Source: DB1 sp049323655 (GTDB lineage: Bacteria > Desulfobacterota > Desulfobulbia > Desulfobulbales > SURF-16). Taken from it: a DNA stretch of 64,000 nucleotides. The notes beneath the pieces are model-generated. The model saw only the letters and a program-made list of their open reading frames with translations. It made no database searches and was not told where the DNA came from. Positions 20,858 through 28,277 of this stretch are shown in pieces. A program made the translations under genes and the position numbers. Position 1 is the stretch's first letter. Each line of letters opens with the position of its first letter. Location of the stretch: NCBI GenBank assembly GCA_049323655.1, contig JBMONO010000051.1, positions 1 to 64,000 of the forward strand, read 5' to 3'.

Positions 20858-21124
20858 TTATGGGAGTTTTTTGTATACGTCTTTTCTGTGCCCGATTTTT
20901 ACTACAAGAATAACAAGTTTATCCTCATGAATTTCATAAATAATTCGGTAGTCGCCCGATCTGGCTTTATGAAAAGCATTATCACCTTTCATTTTAGTGG
21001 TAACAGGGTCTGGGAGGTTGTTGGCAAGATCCTCTATTTTTTTCTTAATGCGCACCAGGTCGCGTTTTGGAAAGCTCTGGATACTTTTGAGAACGGACGG
21101 CCTGAACTCAATAGAAAAAATCAT
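20858..21124 (-). CDS. RelE/ParE-family toxin
   Basis: An 88-residue protein with the RelE/ParE fold pattern: N-terminal FSIEFRPSVLKSIQSFPK, a helix pair with LVRIKKKIEDLANNL, then GDYRIIYEIHEDKLVILVVKIGHRKDVYKKL. In RelE-type toxins, Arg in the DYRIIYE strand and basic residues near HRKDVY contribute to mRNA cleavage; ParE-type members instead target gyrase, and sequence alone does not separate them here. It starts 3 bases after the antitoxin stop, so the two are co-translated. Confidence 0.9.
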   Translation of the reverse strand: MIFSIEFRPSVLKSIQSFPKRDLVRIKKKIEDLANNLPDPVTTKMKGDNAFHKARSGDYRIIYEIHEDKLVILVVKIGHRKDVYKKLP

Positions 21125-21127
21125 AAA

Positions 21128-21379
21128 TTAAAGGCCGAGTTTTCCCCAAAATTCATTGGCAGGAATATTTTCTCCTGGTTCTTCCAAGGCTTTACGGGCA
21201 TCTTCAAGGTCAATTTTATCTTCAAGGTTTCGCAAAAGTTCAAGCTCCTCAATAGAAACCAACGCAGCAATATTTTCTCCTCGACGAGTCAATATTACAG
21301 ATTCATGGCCATAAGCCACGCGATTAACGATTTCGGCAAAATGCTTACGAGCATCAGCCGTAGAAATTGTAGTTGCCAT
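21128..21379 (-). CDS. Phd/YefM-family antitoxin
   Basis: An 83-residue antitoxin with the Phd/YefM N-terminal DNA-binding domain (TISTADARKHFAEIVNRV, then ESVILTRRGENIAALVSIEE) and an acidic C-terminal tail expected to wrap the toxin. The open frame reaches 21529, but ATG 21379 is chosen because GGAGGAGG lies about 7 bases upstream and the family begins at MATTIS. It immediately precedes the toxin gene. The operator-like GTAC repeats just upstream fit autoregulation. Confidence 0.9.
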   Translation of the reverse strand: MATTISTADARKHFAEIVNRVAYGHESVILTRRGENIAALVSIEELELLRNLEDKIDLEDARKALEEPGENIPANEFWGKLGL

Positions 21380-21397
21380 AGCACACCTCCTCCAAGA

Positions 21398-21419
21398 GTA
21401 CATTTTGTACAAATTGTAC
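21398..21419 (-). promoter_or_regulatory. Probable operator of the Phd/ParE-like operon
   Basis: Three GTAC words at 21398, 21407 and 21416 are spaced exactly 9 bases apart, and the centre is the palindrome TTTGTACAAA (21404-21413). It lies about 20-40 bases upstream of the antitoxin start, where Phd/YefM proteins bind to repress their own operon. The role is inferred from position and symmetry. Confidence 0.55.
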
Positions 21420-21514
21420 CATGTGTCAAGCTGTAGTTCAAGAGGGAAGTGCGGGCAGGATTCCGGGCAGGACTCGGGGACAGGATTCCAGGATTCCGGG
21501 GACATGGATTCCGG

Positions 21515-21755
21515 GGACATGATACTCAATTCTAATCTGTGAAAAAAGCTCAGGTCATCTTTTCACCTCATCACTCTTGCACCCGCCTGCTCTTCAACAT
21601 CCCCCCATTGCCCCCGCTCCTCCGGCCATGACGGTGGGCACGATACAGCCGTGCCCACCCTACGCGTGAAGCCATAAGCCCTTCGCAAAATCGTCTCACA
21701 GAATTCCGTGGAATTCCCGACATGATATCAATTCCAATCCAGGGAAAGAAGGCCA
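21515..21755. repeat. Island repeat B, copy 1
   Basis: About 240 bases recurring at 23106-23347 in the same orientation, nearly identical over most of the length (shared CACTCTTGCACCCGCCTGCT and CCATGACGGTGGGCACGATA segments). Each copy starts and ends with a GGACATGATA...AATTC motif, so the unit appears bounded by short direct repeats. It is non-coding. Confidence 0.88.
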
Positions 21756-21825
21756 AATTCCACAGGGACGGGGTCAGGACGGGAAATACTGGGACATGAT
21801 AAATAATTCGTAAATCCGGTAAATT

Positions 21826-21905
21826 GGTGGAGGGGAATTGCAGCCGCTGTTCCGGCGGCAGAGCGGCCCATTTGCCGCACAGGGCCGCGGGCGTTTGTTT
21901 CCGCT
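21826..21905 (-). pseudogene. Fragment of the phospholipase C-like gene
   Basis: About 75 bases here match 23600-23672 inside the C-terminal coding part of the downstream phospholipase C-like gene (shared GAATTGCAGCCGCTG and GCGGCAGAGCGGCCCATTTG). In reverse translation the fragment yields KRPRPCA-type residues but then shifts frame. It is too short and shifted to be functional and is best read as a duplication remnant belonging to the repeat A/B segment. Confidence 0.65.
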
Positions 21906-22242
21906 TGTTGCTGATCGCCTATGGCGCCATTTCATGACCGCCTTAATGGCGCCACTGCTGGTCATTGCGACCGCTACCGCATCGAGATCGGCGAGGGGTT
22001 TTCCGTGTGAATTCTGTGGACACGATACGCAATTCAAATCTGTAAAACAAAAAGGGGTCAGGTCAACTTTTGACATCCATCAACATCGTCAGCAGATCGC
22101 ACTGTCACACCTTGTTGTCACCTCTGGACAAGGCCGGGCATCTCGCATCCTCCCCATGCCACCTGGAGGGCAGTTTTCAGCGGTTCTCCGCTGCAACGGG
22201 GCACCCGAGACCCGTGAGCAATAGGCTCGCCACAAAAAATCG

Positions 22243-22279
22243 TTGCACCTCACGACGGGTAATACTATAGTGGTATTAC
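22243..22279 (+). promoter_or_regulatory. vapBC promoter and operator
   Basis: TTGCAC (22243-22248) and TATAGT (22266-22271) are separated by 17 bases, a good sigma-70 promoter. The -10 box lies within a perfect inverted repeat with 7-base arms, GTAATAC (22259-22265) and GTATTAC (22273-22279), a likely VapB/VapBC binding site. The ribosome site GGAGG and ATG follow closely. Confidence 0.75.
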
Positions 22280-22298
22280 TCAAAAATGGAGGCTTCCC

Positions 22299-22523
22299 AT
22301 GCGCGTAACGACAAAAGGCCAGGTGACAATTCCTCGGAATGTGAGAGAGATTTTGGGTATTGCTCCGGAATCAGAGGTGGAGTTTCAAGAAGACAATGGC
22401 CGGTTTTACCTTGTCAAGGCACCACAAGACAAACCGACACCGAAATTTGCCAATTTACGAGGCATCGCTACCGTCAAAATGTCCACGGACGAAATCATGG
22501 ATCTGACAAGAGAAAAAAAATGA
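22299..22523 (+). CDS. vapB: VapB-type antitoxin, AbrB/MazE DNA-binding fold
   Basis: A 74-residue antitoxin. The N-terminal swapped-hairpin AbrB/SpoVT-type domain is plain: MRVTTKGQVTIPRNVREILG, then ESEVEFQEDNGRFYLVK. The C-terminal tail, which should bind the toxin, ends in EIMDLTREKK. The start follows GGAGG at a good distance. Its stop overlaps the toxin start (ATGA), so the pair is translationally coupled. Autorepression is suggested by the palindrome over its promoter. Confidence 0.92.
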   Translation: MRVTTKGQVTIPRNVREILGIAPESEVEFQEDNGRFYLVKAPQDKPTPKFANLRGIATVKMSTDEIMDLTREKK

Positions 22524-22924
22524 ATGGTATCTTTGTCGATTCATGCGTTCTGCTTGATCTCTTTACCGATGACCCCGTATGGGCAAACTGGTCAGAAAGC
22601 GTGCTGAACAAGTATAGCCAGAGCAACACGCTGTTTATCAACTCAATTGTCTATACGGAAGTATCAATCGGCTTTAACCGGATTGAAGAGATTGAAGAAG
22701 CACTTGCGCAAGTAGGGGTTAAAGTGCTTGAAATACCGAGGGAAGCACTTTTCCTGGCAGGAAAAGCATTCCGGGATTACCGAAGAAATAAAGGCATGAA
22801 AAGCTCAACGCTGCCAGATTTCTTTATTGGCGCGCATGCCGCGGTCTCTTCATTTCATTTAATCACGCGGGACTCCGCACGATACAAAACATATTTCCCT
22901 AAAATTACATTAATTTGCCCGTGA
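22520..22924 (+). CDS. vapC: VapC-type PIN-domain ribonuclease toxin
   Basis: A 134-residue PIN-domain nuclease; homologues cleave tRNA or rRNA. The acidic active-site residues are present: Asp6 in FVDSCVLLDLF, Glu in INSIVYTEVSIGF, Asp in TLPDFFIGAHA and Asp in LITRDSARYKTYFP. The frame is open further upstream through vapB, but the real start is the ATG overlapping the vapB stop. Repeat A copy 2 starts 17 bases after the stop. Confidence 0.93.
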   Translation: MNGIFVDSCVLLDLFTDDPVWANWSESVLNKYSQSNTLFINSIVYTEVSIGFNRIEEIEEALAQVGVKVLEIPREALFLAGKAFRDYRRNKGMKSSTLPDFFIGAHAAVSSFHLITRDSARYKTYFPKITLICP

Positions 22925-22940
22925 CGAACGGGAACAGCGG

Positions 22941-23080
22941 GGAACAGGGTCGGACCGAATTAACCTACTGATTTTATACAAATAAAACTGAAACCCTTCC
23001 TCTTTTTGAGCCTTAGAAGCCGCTTTTGGGACTGAAAAATAGAGCTGCAACGAGCGATCACCGTGCCGAGAGCGAACAGA
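22941..23080. repeat. Island repeat A, copy 2
   Basis: About 140 bases matching 20503-20640 in the same orientation, again starting GGAACAGGGTCGGACCGAAT. Only 25 bases separate it from repeat B copy 2, whereas copy 1 has the toxin-antitoxin genes at this junction. Confidence 0.85.
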
Positions 23081-23105
23081 TTAACAGATTGCCTGCGTCA
23101 ATCAA

Positions 23106-23347
23106 TGGACATGATACCTAATTCCAATCTGTGAAAAAAGATCAGGTCGTCTTTTAACTTCACCACTCTTGCACCCGCCTGCTCTTCAACATCCCCCATT
23201 GCCCCCGCTCCTCCAGCCATGACGGTGGGCACGATACAGCCGTGCCAATCCTACGCATGAGGCCATAAGCCCTTCGCGAAATCGTCTCACAGAATTCCGT
23301 GGAATTCCTGGACATGATATCAATTCCAATCCAGGGAATGAAGGCCA
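23106..23347. repeat. Island repeat B, copy 2
   Basis: About 240 bases matching 21515-21755. It starts and ends with GGACATGATA-type motifs at 23106-23132 and 23309-23332. The phospholipase C-like gene ends about 95 bases further on. Confidence 0.88.
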
Positions 23348-23441
23348 GGTAGGCTTATAGCCTTACTTCTCTCTCCTGCCCGCCGCTCTTCACCAGACCA
23401 TGGCGGCTCCGCTTTTCCACCGATGACGGTGGGGAAGGATG

Positions 23442-25328
23442 TCAACGTCCGTCGCGGGTGCAGGCGCAGTCGCTTTCAAGGGTCTTCAGCCTTGCGGCTT
23501 TCCGGTACTCCGGGCTCTTTTCGCCGAACTTGAAACGCAACACATCCATCAGCAGGTTGCTGCCATCCTCCCTGATCCGCATCAATTCCTCCACGGTGGA
23601 GGAGAATTGCAGCCGCTGCTCCGGCGGCAGAGCGGCCCATTTGCCGCAGGGCCGCGGCCGTTTCCGATCAGCGGTGTGGTGATAGGTGAAGCTCTTCAAG
23701 TTCAGATAGACAGGCGGATTGCGGCGCAGGTTATACCGGGTTTTTCGCAATTCCGCTCCGGTGTCGTGGAACTTGTTCATCTGCCGATACTTGCCGGGCA
23801 GATCGACGACCTGTTCGTCCGATTCGCCACAGGGCAGCAGGCGCACGAAAAGGGTGGCGCGGAAGCGGCCCGAGCCGCCCTCGGACTCGGCCTGCAAGCG
23901 GCAGCCGGCGGCGGGAATCTCGCGGGGCACGATGGCCAGGGAGATTTTCCCCAGACTCTCCCTATCGTCCCAGAAATAGTTGCCGTCGTCGTCGTAGCAA
24001 CTCAGATTCATGCTGATCGACGCTTCGGGATCACGGATCACGGCGCAGAAGACCACGTCCTTGAAGGTTTTGGAATCCCCCGAGCCCATGTCGTATTCAC
24101 CGAACTGCTGCTTCCGGCAGCCGTCCAGCCAGGCCTTCAGATAAATTTCGCCATTGCCGAAAGGATCGGTATCGTCGAGGACCGTGATTTTTTCGAGACG
24201 GATCTCCAGGGTGTTCAGCCGAAAGCGATATCCCACCTCCCGGTAGAACATGCAGAAGAGCCCGGCGGTGAACTGCACGGTGTTGGGGACCATGTCGCGG
24301 CCAATGGCCCGGGCGGCATGATCGGTCAGATCGCCGGTGATGTCGCGGTCGATGGGCAGGGTGCCGGCGAGGGAATCGTACCAGTGATCCCAGTGGTAAG
24401 GATGGCCGCTGCCCAAGCCGTCCACATCGTCGGAATCGTAGAGCATGGCGATTTCGGCAAGCTCGGTGAAATGCCGCTGCAGATCCCATTCCGGGTTAAA
24501 GATGATCGGCGCACTGGACGAGGCATTCAGATCCGGCGGCAAACTCCGGTCGTGCGCCCGGACCAGGTCGCAAATGTAAGTTTCGTAATCTTCATCCTGA
24601 ATCCTGACAACGTCCCGCAAATCCCGATGGATATCACTGGAGATTGCCTCAATCCAGCTGAACCCGAGATGCGGATCGTTCAGGACGTGGGCGGGGGTTC
24701 CCGCATCCGCCAGCAAATGGCAGACCCGCCCAAGGTTCAGATACGCTTCCGGCCTGCGCCCGGCCAGATAGGGATCGATCACCCAGGATTGCCAGTACGA
24801 CAGCGCCCGCGCCAGGCAGGAACGGTACTGGCCGAGAACGATGGTCGCATCCCCGCTGGCGGCACCCAGAATATCGTTGGCCAATTCCATGAGCCCCTCT
24901 CCCACCACCGGCACGAGACCGGCAACAACCTCGGAAATGAAACCCGAGGTGATGGTCAATCCTTTGCCGGGGTCCAGGGAAGGGTCCCAGTAATGCTCCA
25001 GCCACGGGTGGTAATCGCCGGGCAGAAGCGATTCCGGGATGGCCGGACGGTCCGCCGGCTCAGGCAGCGGGCTGCGGACCTTGGTCGAATCTTCCAGTTT
25101 CGAACCGAGGGCAACCAGGTCGAGATAGGTGATTGCCGGTTCGCCGACAGCTGCTTCCAGACTGGTCGCGATTTCGTCGAATTCTTTCTGACCGAGAAAG
25201 GCAAGCAATTGCCCGCGAAAATCGGCCAGCTCGGCTTCAGGGATCGGGGTGTCCAGCTCTTGTTGCAGTTCGGGGGGCAGCAGGTTGGCGGCCGCTTTGA
25301 CGATGGCCTGATGCACGGGGGTTTCCAT
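23442..25328 (-). CDS. Zinc-dependent phospholipase C-like protein
   Basis: A 628-residue protein whose N-terminal half (about 1-330) resembles the phospholipase C/P1 nuclease fold: the GRVCHLLADAGTPAHVLND segment matches the HLLxDxxxPAHxxND zinc-ligand motif of that family, and a later HPYHWDHWYDSLAG adds more His residues. A middle beta-rich part (LNTLEIRLEKITVLDDTDP) resembles a C2-like domain. The C-terminal 70 residues are charged. No signal peptide is visible at METPVHQAIVK. Substrate is unknown. A fragment of its C-terminal coding region is duplicated near 21.83 kb. It belongs to the repeat-rich island. Confidence 0.65.
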   Translation of the reverse strand: METPVHQAIVKAAANLLPPELQQELDTPIPEAELADFRGQLLAFLGQKEFDEIATSLEAAVGEPAITYLDLVALGSKLEDSTKVRSPLPEPADRPAIPESLLPGDYHPWLEHYWDPSLDPGKGLTITSGFISEVVAGLVPVVGEGLMELANDILGAASGDATIVLGQYRSCLARALSYWQSWVIDPYLAGRRPEAYLNLGRVCHLLADAGTPAHVLNDPHLGFSWIEAISSDIHRDLRDVVRIQDEDYETYICDLVRAHDRSLPPDLNASSSAPIIFNPEWDLQRHFTELAEIAMLYDSDDVDGLGSGHPYHWDHWYDSLAGTLPIDRDITGDLTDHAARAIGRDMVPNTVQFTAGLFCMFYREVGYRFRLNTLEIRLEKITVLDDTDPFGNGEIYLKAWLDGCRKQQFGEYDMGSGDSKTFKDVVFCAVIRDPEASISMNLSCYDDDGNYFWDDRESLGKISLAIVPREIPAAGCRLQAESEGGSGRFRATLFVRLLPCGESDEQVVDLPGKYRQMNKFHDTGAELRKTRYNLRRNPPVYLNLKSFTYHHTADRKRPRPCGKWAALPPEQRLQFSSTVEELMRIREDGSNLLMDVLRFKFGEKSPEYRKAARLKTLESDCACTRDGR

Positions 25329-25735
25329 AATCGCACACTCCGCAATAAAGAGGAAACAAGCAGTGGAAGAAGAGAAATGCGATCGTTATACTTTCTTGCC
25401 TGATTTTTTACAATCATCCCTGCTAGCCGAGCCAAAAAAAACAGCCGCACCCCTTGTGAAAAATCCTATCGCCTCCCTTTCCTCCTGGATTTGCGCGTTC
25501 GCGGGAGTCCAGCATCCACAGAAGATCGAAGATGGTGACGAAGAGCTTCTGGCTGTCTTTTCTAGAGACCCAAAAAATACAATCATCGCCCGCTCGGCCA
25601 CCCTCTCGCTGTTTTATTGTTTGACCTCGACAAGCCGCCGGTCGTATGATCAGAGAGAACGCCGGAGCGATCAAACGGGCAAACCAGCGCGGTCGCACCA
25701 CTGTTAATCCATTCGCCAACACCTGACAAAAGACC
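25329..25735. other. Divergent intergenic region, no feature seen
   Basis: About 400 bases between the divergent phospholipase C-like and DUF3047 genes. A 114-codon plus-strand frame and minus-strand frames lack domains and ribosome sites. The region should hold promoters for both sides, but I could not identify boxes with confidence. Confidence 0.4.
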
Positions 25736-26479
25736 ATGCGCACGCCGCATCTGATTCTGTTAGCCGCCAGCTTCCTTGTTCTCCTGTCACCGTCCGGATC
25801 AACGGCAGAGGATAACCGGATCATCAAAGCCGGCATGTTTTCCCGGGCAATCGCCGGCGATGAACTGCCGACTGAATGGCAGCCCCTTTATTTCAAAGAC
25901 ATTGCCAGCCATACCGCCTACAGCCTGGTGGAGGACAGCGGCATCACGGTGGTGCAGGCGTTGAGCCAGGCCTCGTCCTCCGGCCTGACCAGAAAAATCG
26001 CCATTGATCCGCATCAATTTCCTCTGCTCTCCTGGCGCTGGAAGGTGGCAAACGTTTACGAAAAAGGTGATGTCACTCGCAAGGACGGCGACGATTATCC
26101 GGCGCGGATCTATATCACCTTTGCCTATGATCCCAACAAGGTCGATTTCTGGGAGCGGGTCAAATTCAACACGATCAAGTTCATCTACGGCGAATATCCG
26201 CCGATCAACGCCATCAACTACATCTGGGAGAGCAAGTCGCCGCCCGGGCTCATCATCCCGAACCCATACACCGAACGGGTAAAGATGATCGTCATTGAAA
26301 GCGGAACGGAGAAGGTCGGACAATGGGTAGAGGAAGGGCGGGACATTGTCCTCGACTACCGCGAGGCCTTCGGCGCTGAACCACCGATGATCTCCGGCAT
26401 CGCCATCATGACCGATTCGGACAACACCCGGGAAAGCGCCACCGCCTGGTACGGCGACATCACCTTTTCCCGGCGCTGA
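25736..26479 (+). CDS. DUF3047 family exported protein
   Basis: A 247-residue protein with a signal peptide (residues 1-24, cleaved near GSTAED). The body matches the DUF3047 pattern: PLLSWRWKVANVYEKGDVTRKDGDDYPARIYITF, followed by INYIWESKSPPG and a C-terminal GIAIMTDSDNTRESATAWYGDI strand. The function of the family is unknown; it is probably periplasmic or outer-membrane associated and beta-rich. It is followed after 21 bases by the IF-2-like gene in the same direction. Confidence 0.82.
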   Translation: MRTPHLILLAASFLVLLSPSGSTAEDNRIIKAGMFSRAIAGDELPTEWQPLYFKDIASHTAYSLVEDSGITVVQALSQASSSGLTRKIAIDPHQFPLLSWRWKVANVYEKGDVTRKDGDDYPARIYITFAYDPNKVDFWERVKFNTIKFIYGEYPPINAINYIWESKSPPGLIIPNPYTERVKMIVIESGTEKVGQWVEEGRDIVLDYREAFGAEPPMISGIAIMTDSDNTRESATAWYGDITFSRR

Positions 26480-26500
26480 TTGTTGAGGGAGAAGACAGAC

Positions 26501-27229
26501 ATGGGCCACAGATCCCACCATCATCACCAGGACCATCGGCGGCACGGCCCATCAGCGGCTGCGGCGGCTGACGAAAAGAAAAGTCCAGCCCTTGCCCTGG
26601 TCGTCAAGGGTGACACGGACGGCTGCGAGGAGGCGATCTGCGGCGTCCTGCTCAACATCGCCGTCCCCGGGGTTGCCATCGAGATCATCCACAAGGGAAT
26701 CGGCGATATCTGCAAAAACGATGTGCTGCTCGCCGAGGGAGGCAGCCGGCTGATCATCGGTTTTAATGTCGGCGTCCATCCCAGAGTGGAGGAGCTGTGC
26801 CGGGAACTCGGGGTGGAAATCCGCCTCTATTCCGTCATCTACCATCTACAACAGGACATCGCCGCCATTGCCGCAAGTCTGCTGCCACGGGAACCGGAGG
26901 AAAAAATTCTCGGCAGCGCCAGAGTCATCGCCCTGTTTAAGAGCAGTCGCAAGGGCATTATCCTCGGCTGTCAGGTGACGGAGGGCCGATTACAGATCAA
27001 AGACCGCTTCCGCGTCATCGCCGCCATGGGACCGATCTATCAGGGGGTCATCGAATCGCTGCATATCGAGCGCGATGCGGTCAACAGGGCCACGCCCGGT
27101 CAGCAGGTCGGGCTTAAAATCCGTGATTTCAAGGCGGTCAAACTCGGCGATCTCATCGAGTCGTTTCAGCTCATCACCCCGGCCGCCGCTCCTCCCTGGC
27201 AATCCAGCGGAAAAATCCTCCATCTCTGA
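26501..27229 (+). CDS. Free-standing IF-2 C-terminal domain protein
   Basis: A 242-residue protein whose bulk (from about residue 35) matches the C-terminal half of translation initiation factor IF-2: the domain-3 segment GDTDGCEEAI...EIIHKGIGDICKNDVLLA, SRLIIGFNVGVHP, GVEIRLYSVIYHL, then EEKILGSARVIALF and a final beta-barrel domain (GCQVTEGRLQIKDRFRVI). The GTPase domain is absent. The N-terminus is His-rich (MGHRSHHHHQDHRRHG), which may bind metal. ATG 26501 is chosen over an upstream TTG because GAGGGAG lies before it. The role is unknown: it could act on initiator tRNA or the ribosome. Confidence 0.8.
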   Translation: MGHRSHHHHQDHRRHGPSAAAAADEKKSPALALVVKGDTDGCEEAICGVLLNIAVPGVAIEIIHKGIGDICKNDVLLAEGGSRLIIGFNVGVHPRVEELCRELGVEIRLYSVIYHLQQDIAAIAASLLPREPEEKILGSARVIALFKSSRKGIILGCQVTEGRLQIKDRFRVIAAMGPIYQGVIESLHIERDAVNRATPGQQVGLKIRDFKAVKLGDLIESFQLITPAAAPPWQSSGKILHL

Positions 27230-27344
27230 TTTCCGTTCCGGTGCGGCAAAAAAAAATGAAACTTTTTTGCCGCGCCGGTGTCATAACGTTTTCAATCAAC
27301 CCAGTGATTTCTTTATCAATCGTTTTTTTCATCCGCAAACAGCC

Positions 27345-28277
27345 ATGATTGACGTCAGCAACCTGAGTAAAGCCTACGACGAGGTCGCCGCCCTGTCCGG
27401 GGTTTCCTTTTCCGTGCAGGCCGGCGAGGTGATCGGCCTGCTCGGCCCGAACGGCGCCGGCAAGACCACCCTGATGAAGATCCTCACCGGATATCTTCAG
27501 CCCGATAGCGGCACGGCCCGCATCGGCGGCCACGACGTGCTGGAGGAAAGCGGCGCGGTGCAGGAGATGATCGGCTATCTGCCGGAAAACGCCCCCCTCT
27601 ATCCGGAACTGACCGTGCAATCCTCGCTCGCCATGATGGCGGCCCTGCGCCGCATCCCGGATAGCGAGCGGCCGGCCCGCCTGTCGGCAGCCATCCGCGC
27701 CGTCGGTCTGGAAGAGCGGCTCACCCGGCCCATCGGCACCCTGAGCAAGGGTTACCGCCAGCGGGTCGGACTGGCCCAGGCCATCCTTCACCGACCGCGC
27801 CTGCTCATCCTCGACGAACCGACCAACGGCCTTGATCCGACCCAGATCGTCGAGGTGCGCAACCTCATTAAAAAACTGGCCGAAAACAGCACAGTGATGA
27901 TCTCCACCCACATCCTCTCCGAGGTGGAGGCGACCTGCGACCGGGCCATTATCATCATCAGGGGCGAGGTCAAGGCCGATGCCCGCCTCTCCGAGCTGGC
28001 CGCCAGCAGCAGCGCTCGGCTCGTCCTCGCAACCAGTGACCCGAACGGCCCGCTCGCCGAACTGAAACTGCTCGCCCAGGTAAGGGAGGCGGTCTGCGCC
28101 AATGCCGGCGACGGCCGCGCCATTTACCGGGTCACCAGCATGGGCGGGGCGGATATTTGCCCACGCCTTTACCAACTGGCCAAGGAAAAGGATTGGTCCC
28201 TCTGCGAGCTCTATCACGAATCACGCACCCTCGAATCGGTCTTCAACGAGCTTGCCACGACAGGAGGTGAGCAATGA
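27345..28277 (+). CDS. ABC transporter ATP-binding protein, GldA/ABC-2 type
   Basis: A 310-residue ATPase. Walker A is GLLGPNGAGKTT, the signature is LSKGYRQRVGLAQA, and Walker B is LLILDEPTNGLDP; a C-terminal extension follows the core domain. The frame is open upstream, but family sequence begins at MIDVSNLSKAYDEV. Its stop overlaps the permease start (ATGA). Together with the next two genes it forms a Gld-type ABC operon found in many non-gliding bacteria, with unknown cargo. Confidence 0.93.
   Translation: MIDVSNLSKAYDEVAALSGVSFSVQAGEVIGLLGPNGAGKTTLMKILTGYLQPDSGTARIGGHDVLEESGAVQEMIGYLPENAPLYPELTVQSSLAMMAALRRIPDSERPARLSAAIRAVGLEERLTRPIGTLSKGYRQRVGLAQAILHRPRLLILDEPTNGLDPTQIVEVRNLIKKLAENSTVMISTHILSEVEATCDRAIIIIRGEVKADARLSELAASSSARLVLATSDPNGPLAELKLLAQVREAVCANAGDGRAIYRVTSMGGADICPRLYQLAKEKDWSLCELYHESRTLESVFNELATTGGEQ

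Larger units (their letters stand above)
21380..22298. other. Repeat-rich gap between the two toxin-antitoxin pairs
   Basis: This 0.9-kb stretch holds the antitoxin operator, repeat B copy 1, several GGACATGATA-type motifs, a fragment resembling the 3' end of the phospholipase C-like gene, and the vapBC promoter. Open frames on both strands are not credible genes. Confidence 0.6.
22925..23441. other. Gene-free stretch made of repeats A and B
   Basis: The stretch consists of repeat A copy 2, a 25-base junction, repeat B copy 2 and about 95 bases leading to the 3' end of the phospholipase C-like gene. No gene is seen. Confidence 0.7.

Noticed and set aside
23439..25403. 654-codon plus-strand open frame opposite the phospholipase C-like gene
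   Set aside because: It is a GC-driven shadow: no domain, no ribosome site, low-complexity composition. The minus-strand frame has family motifs.
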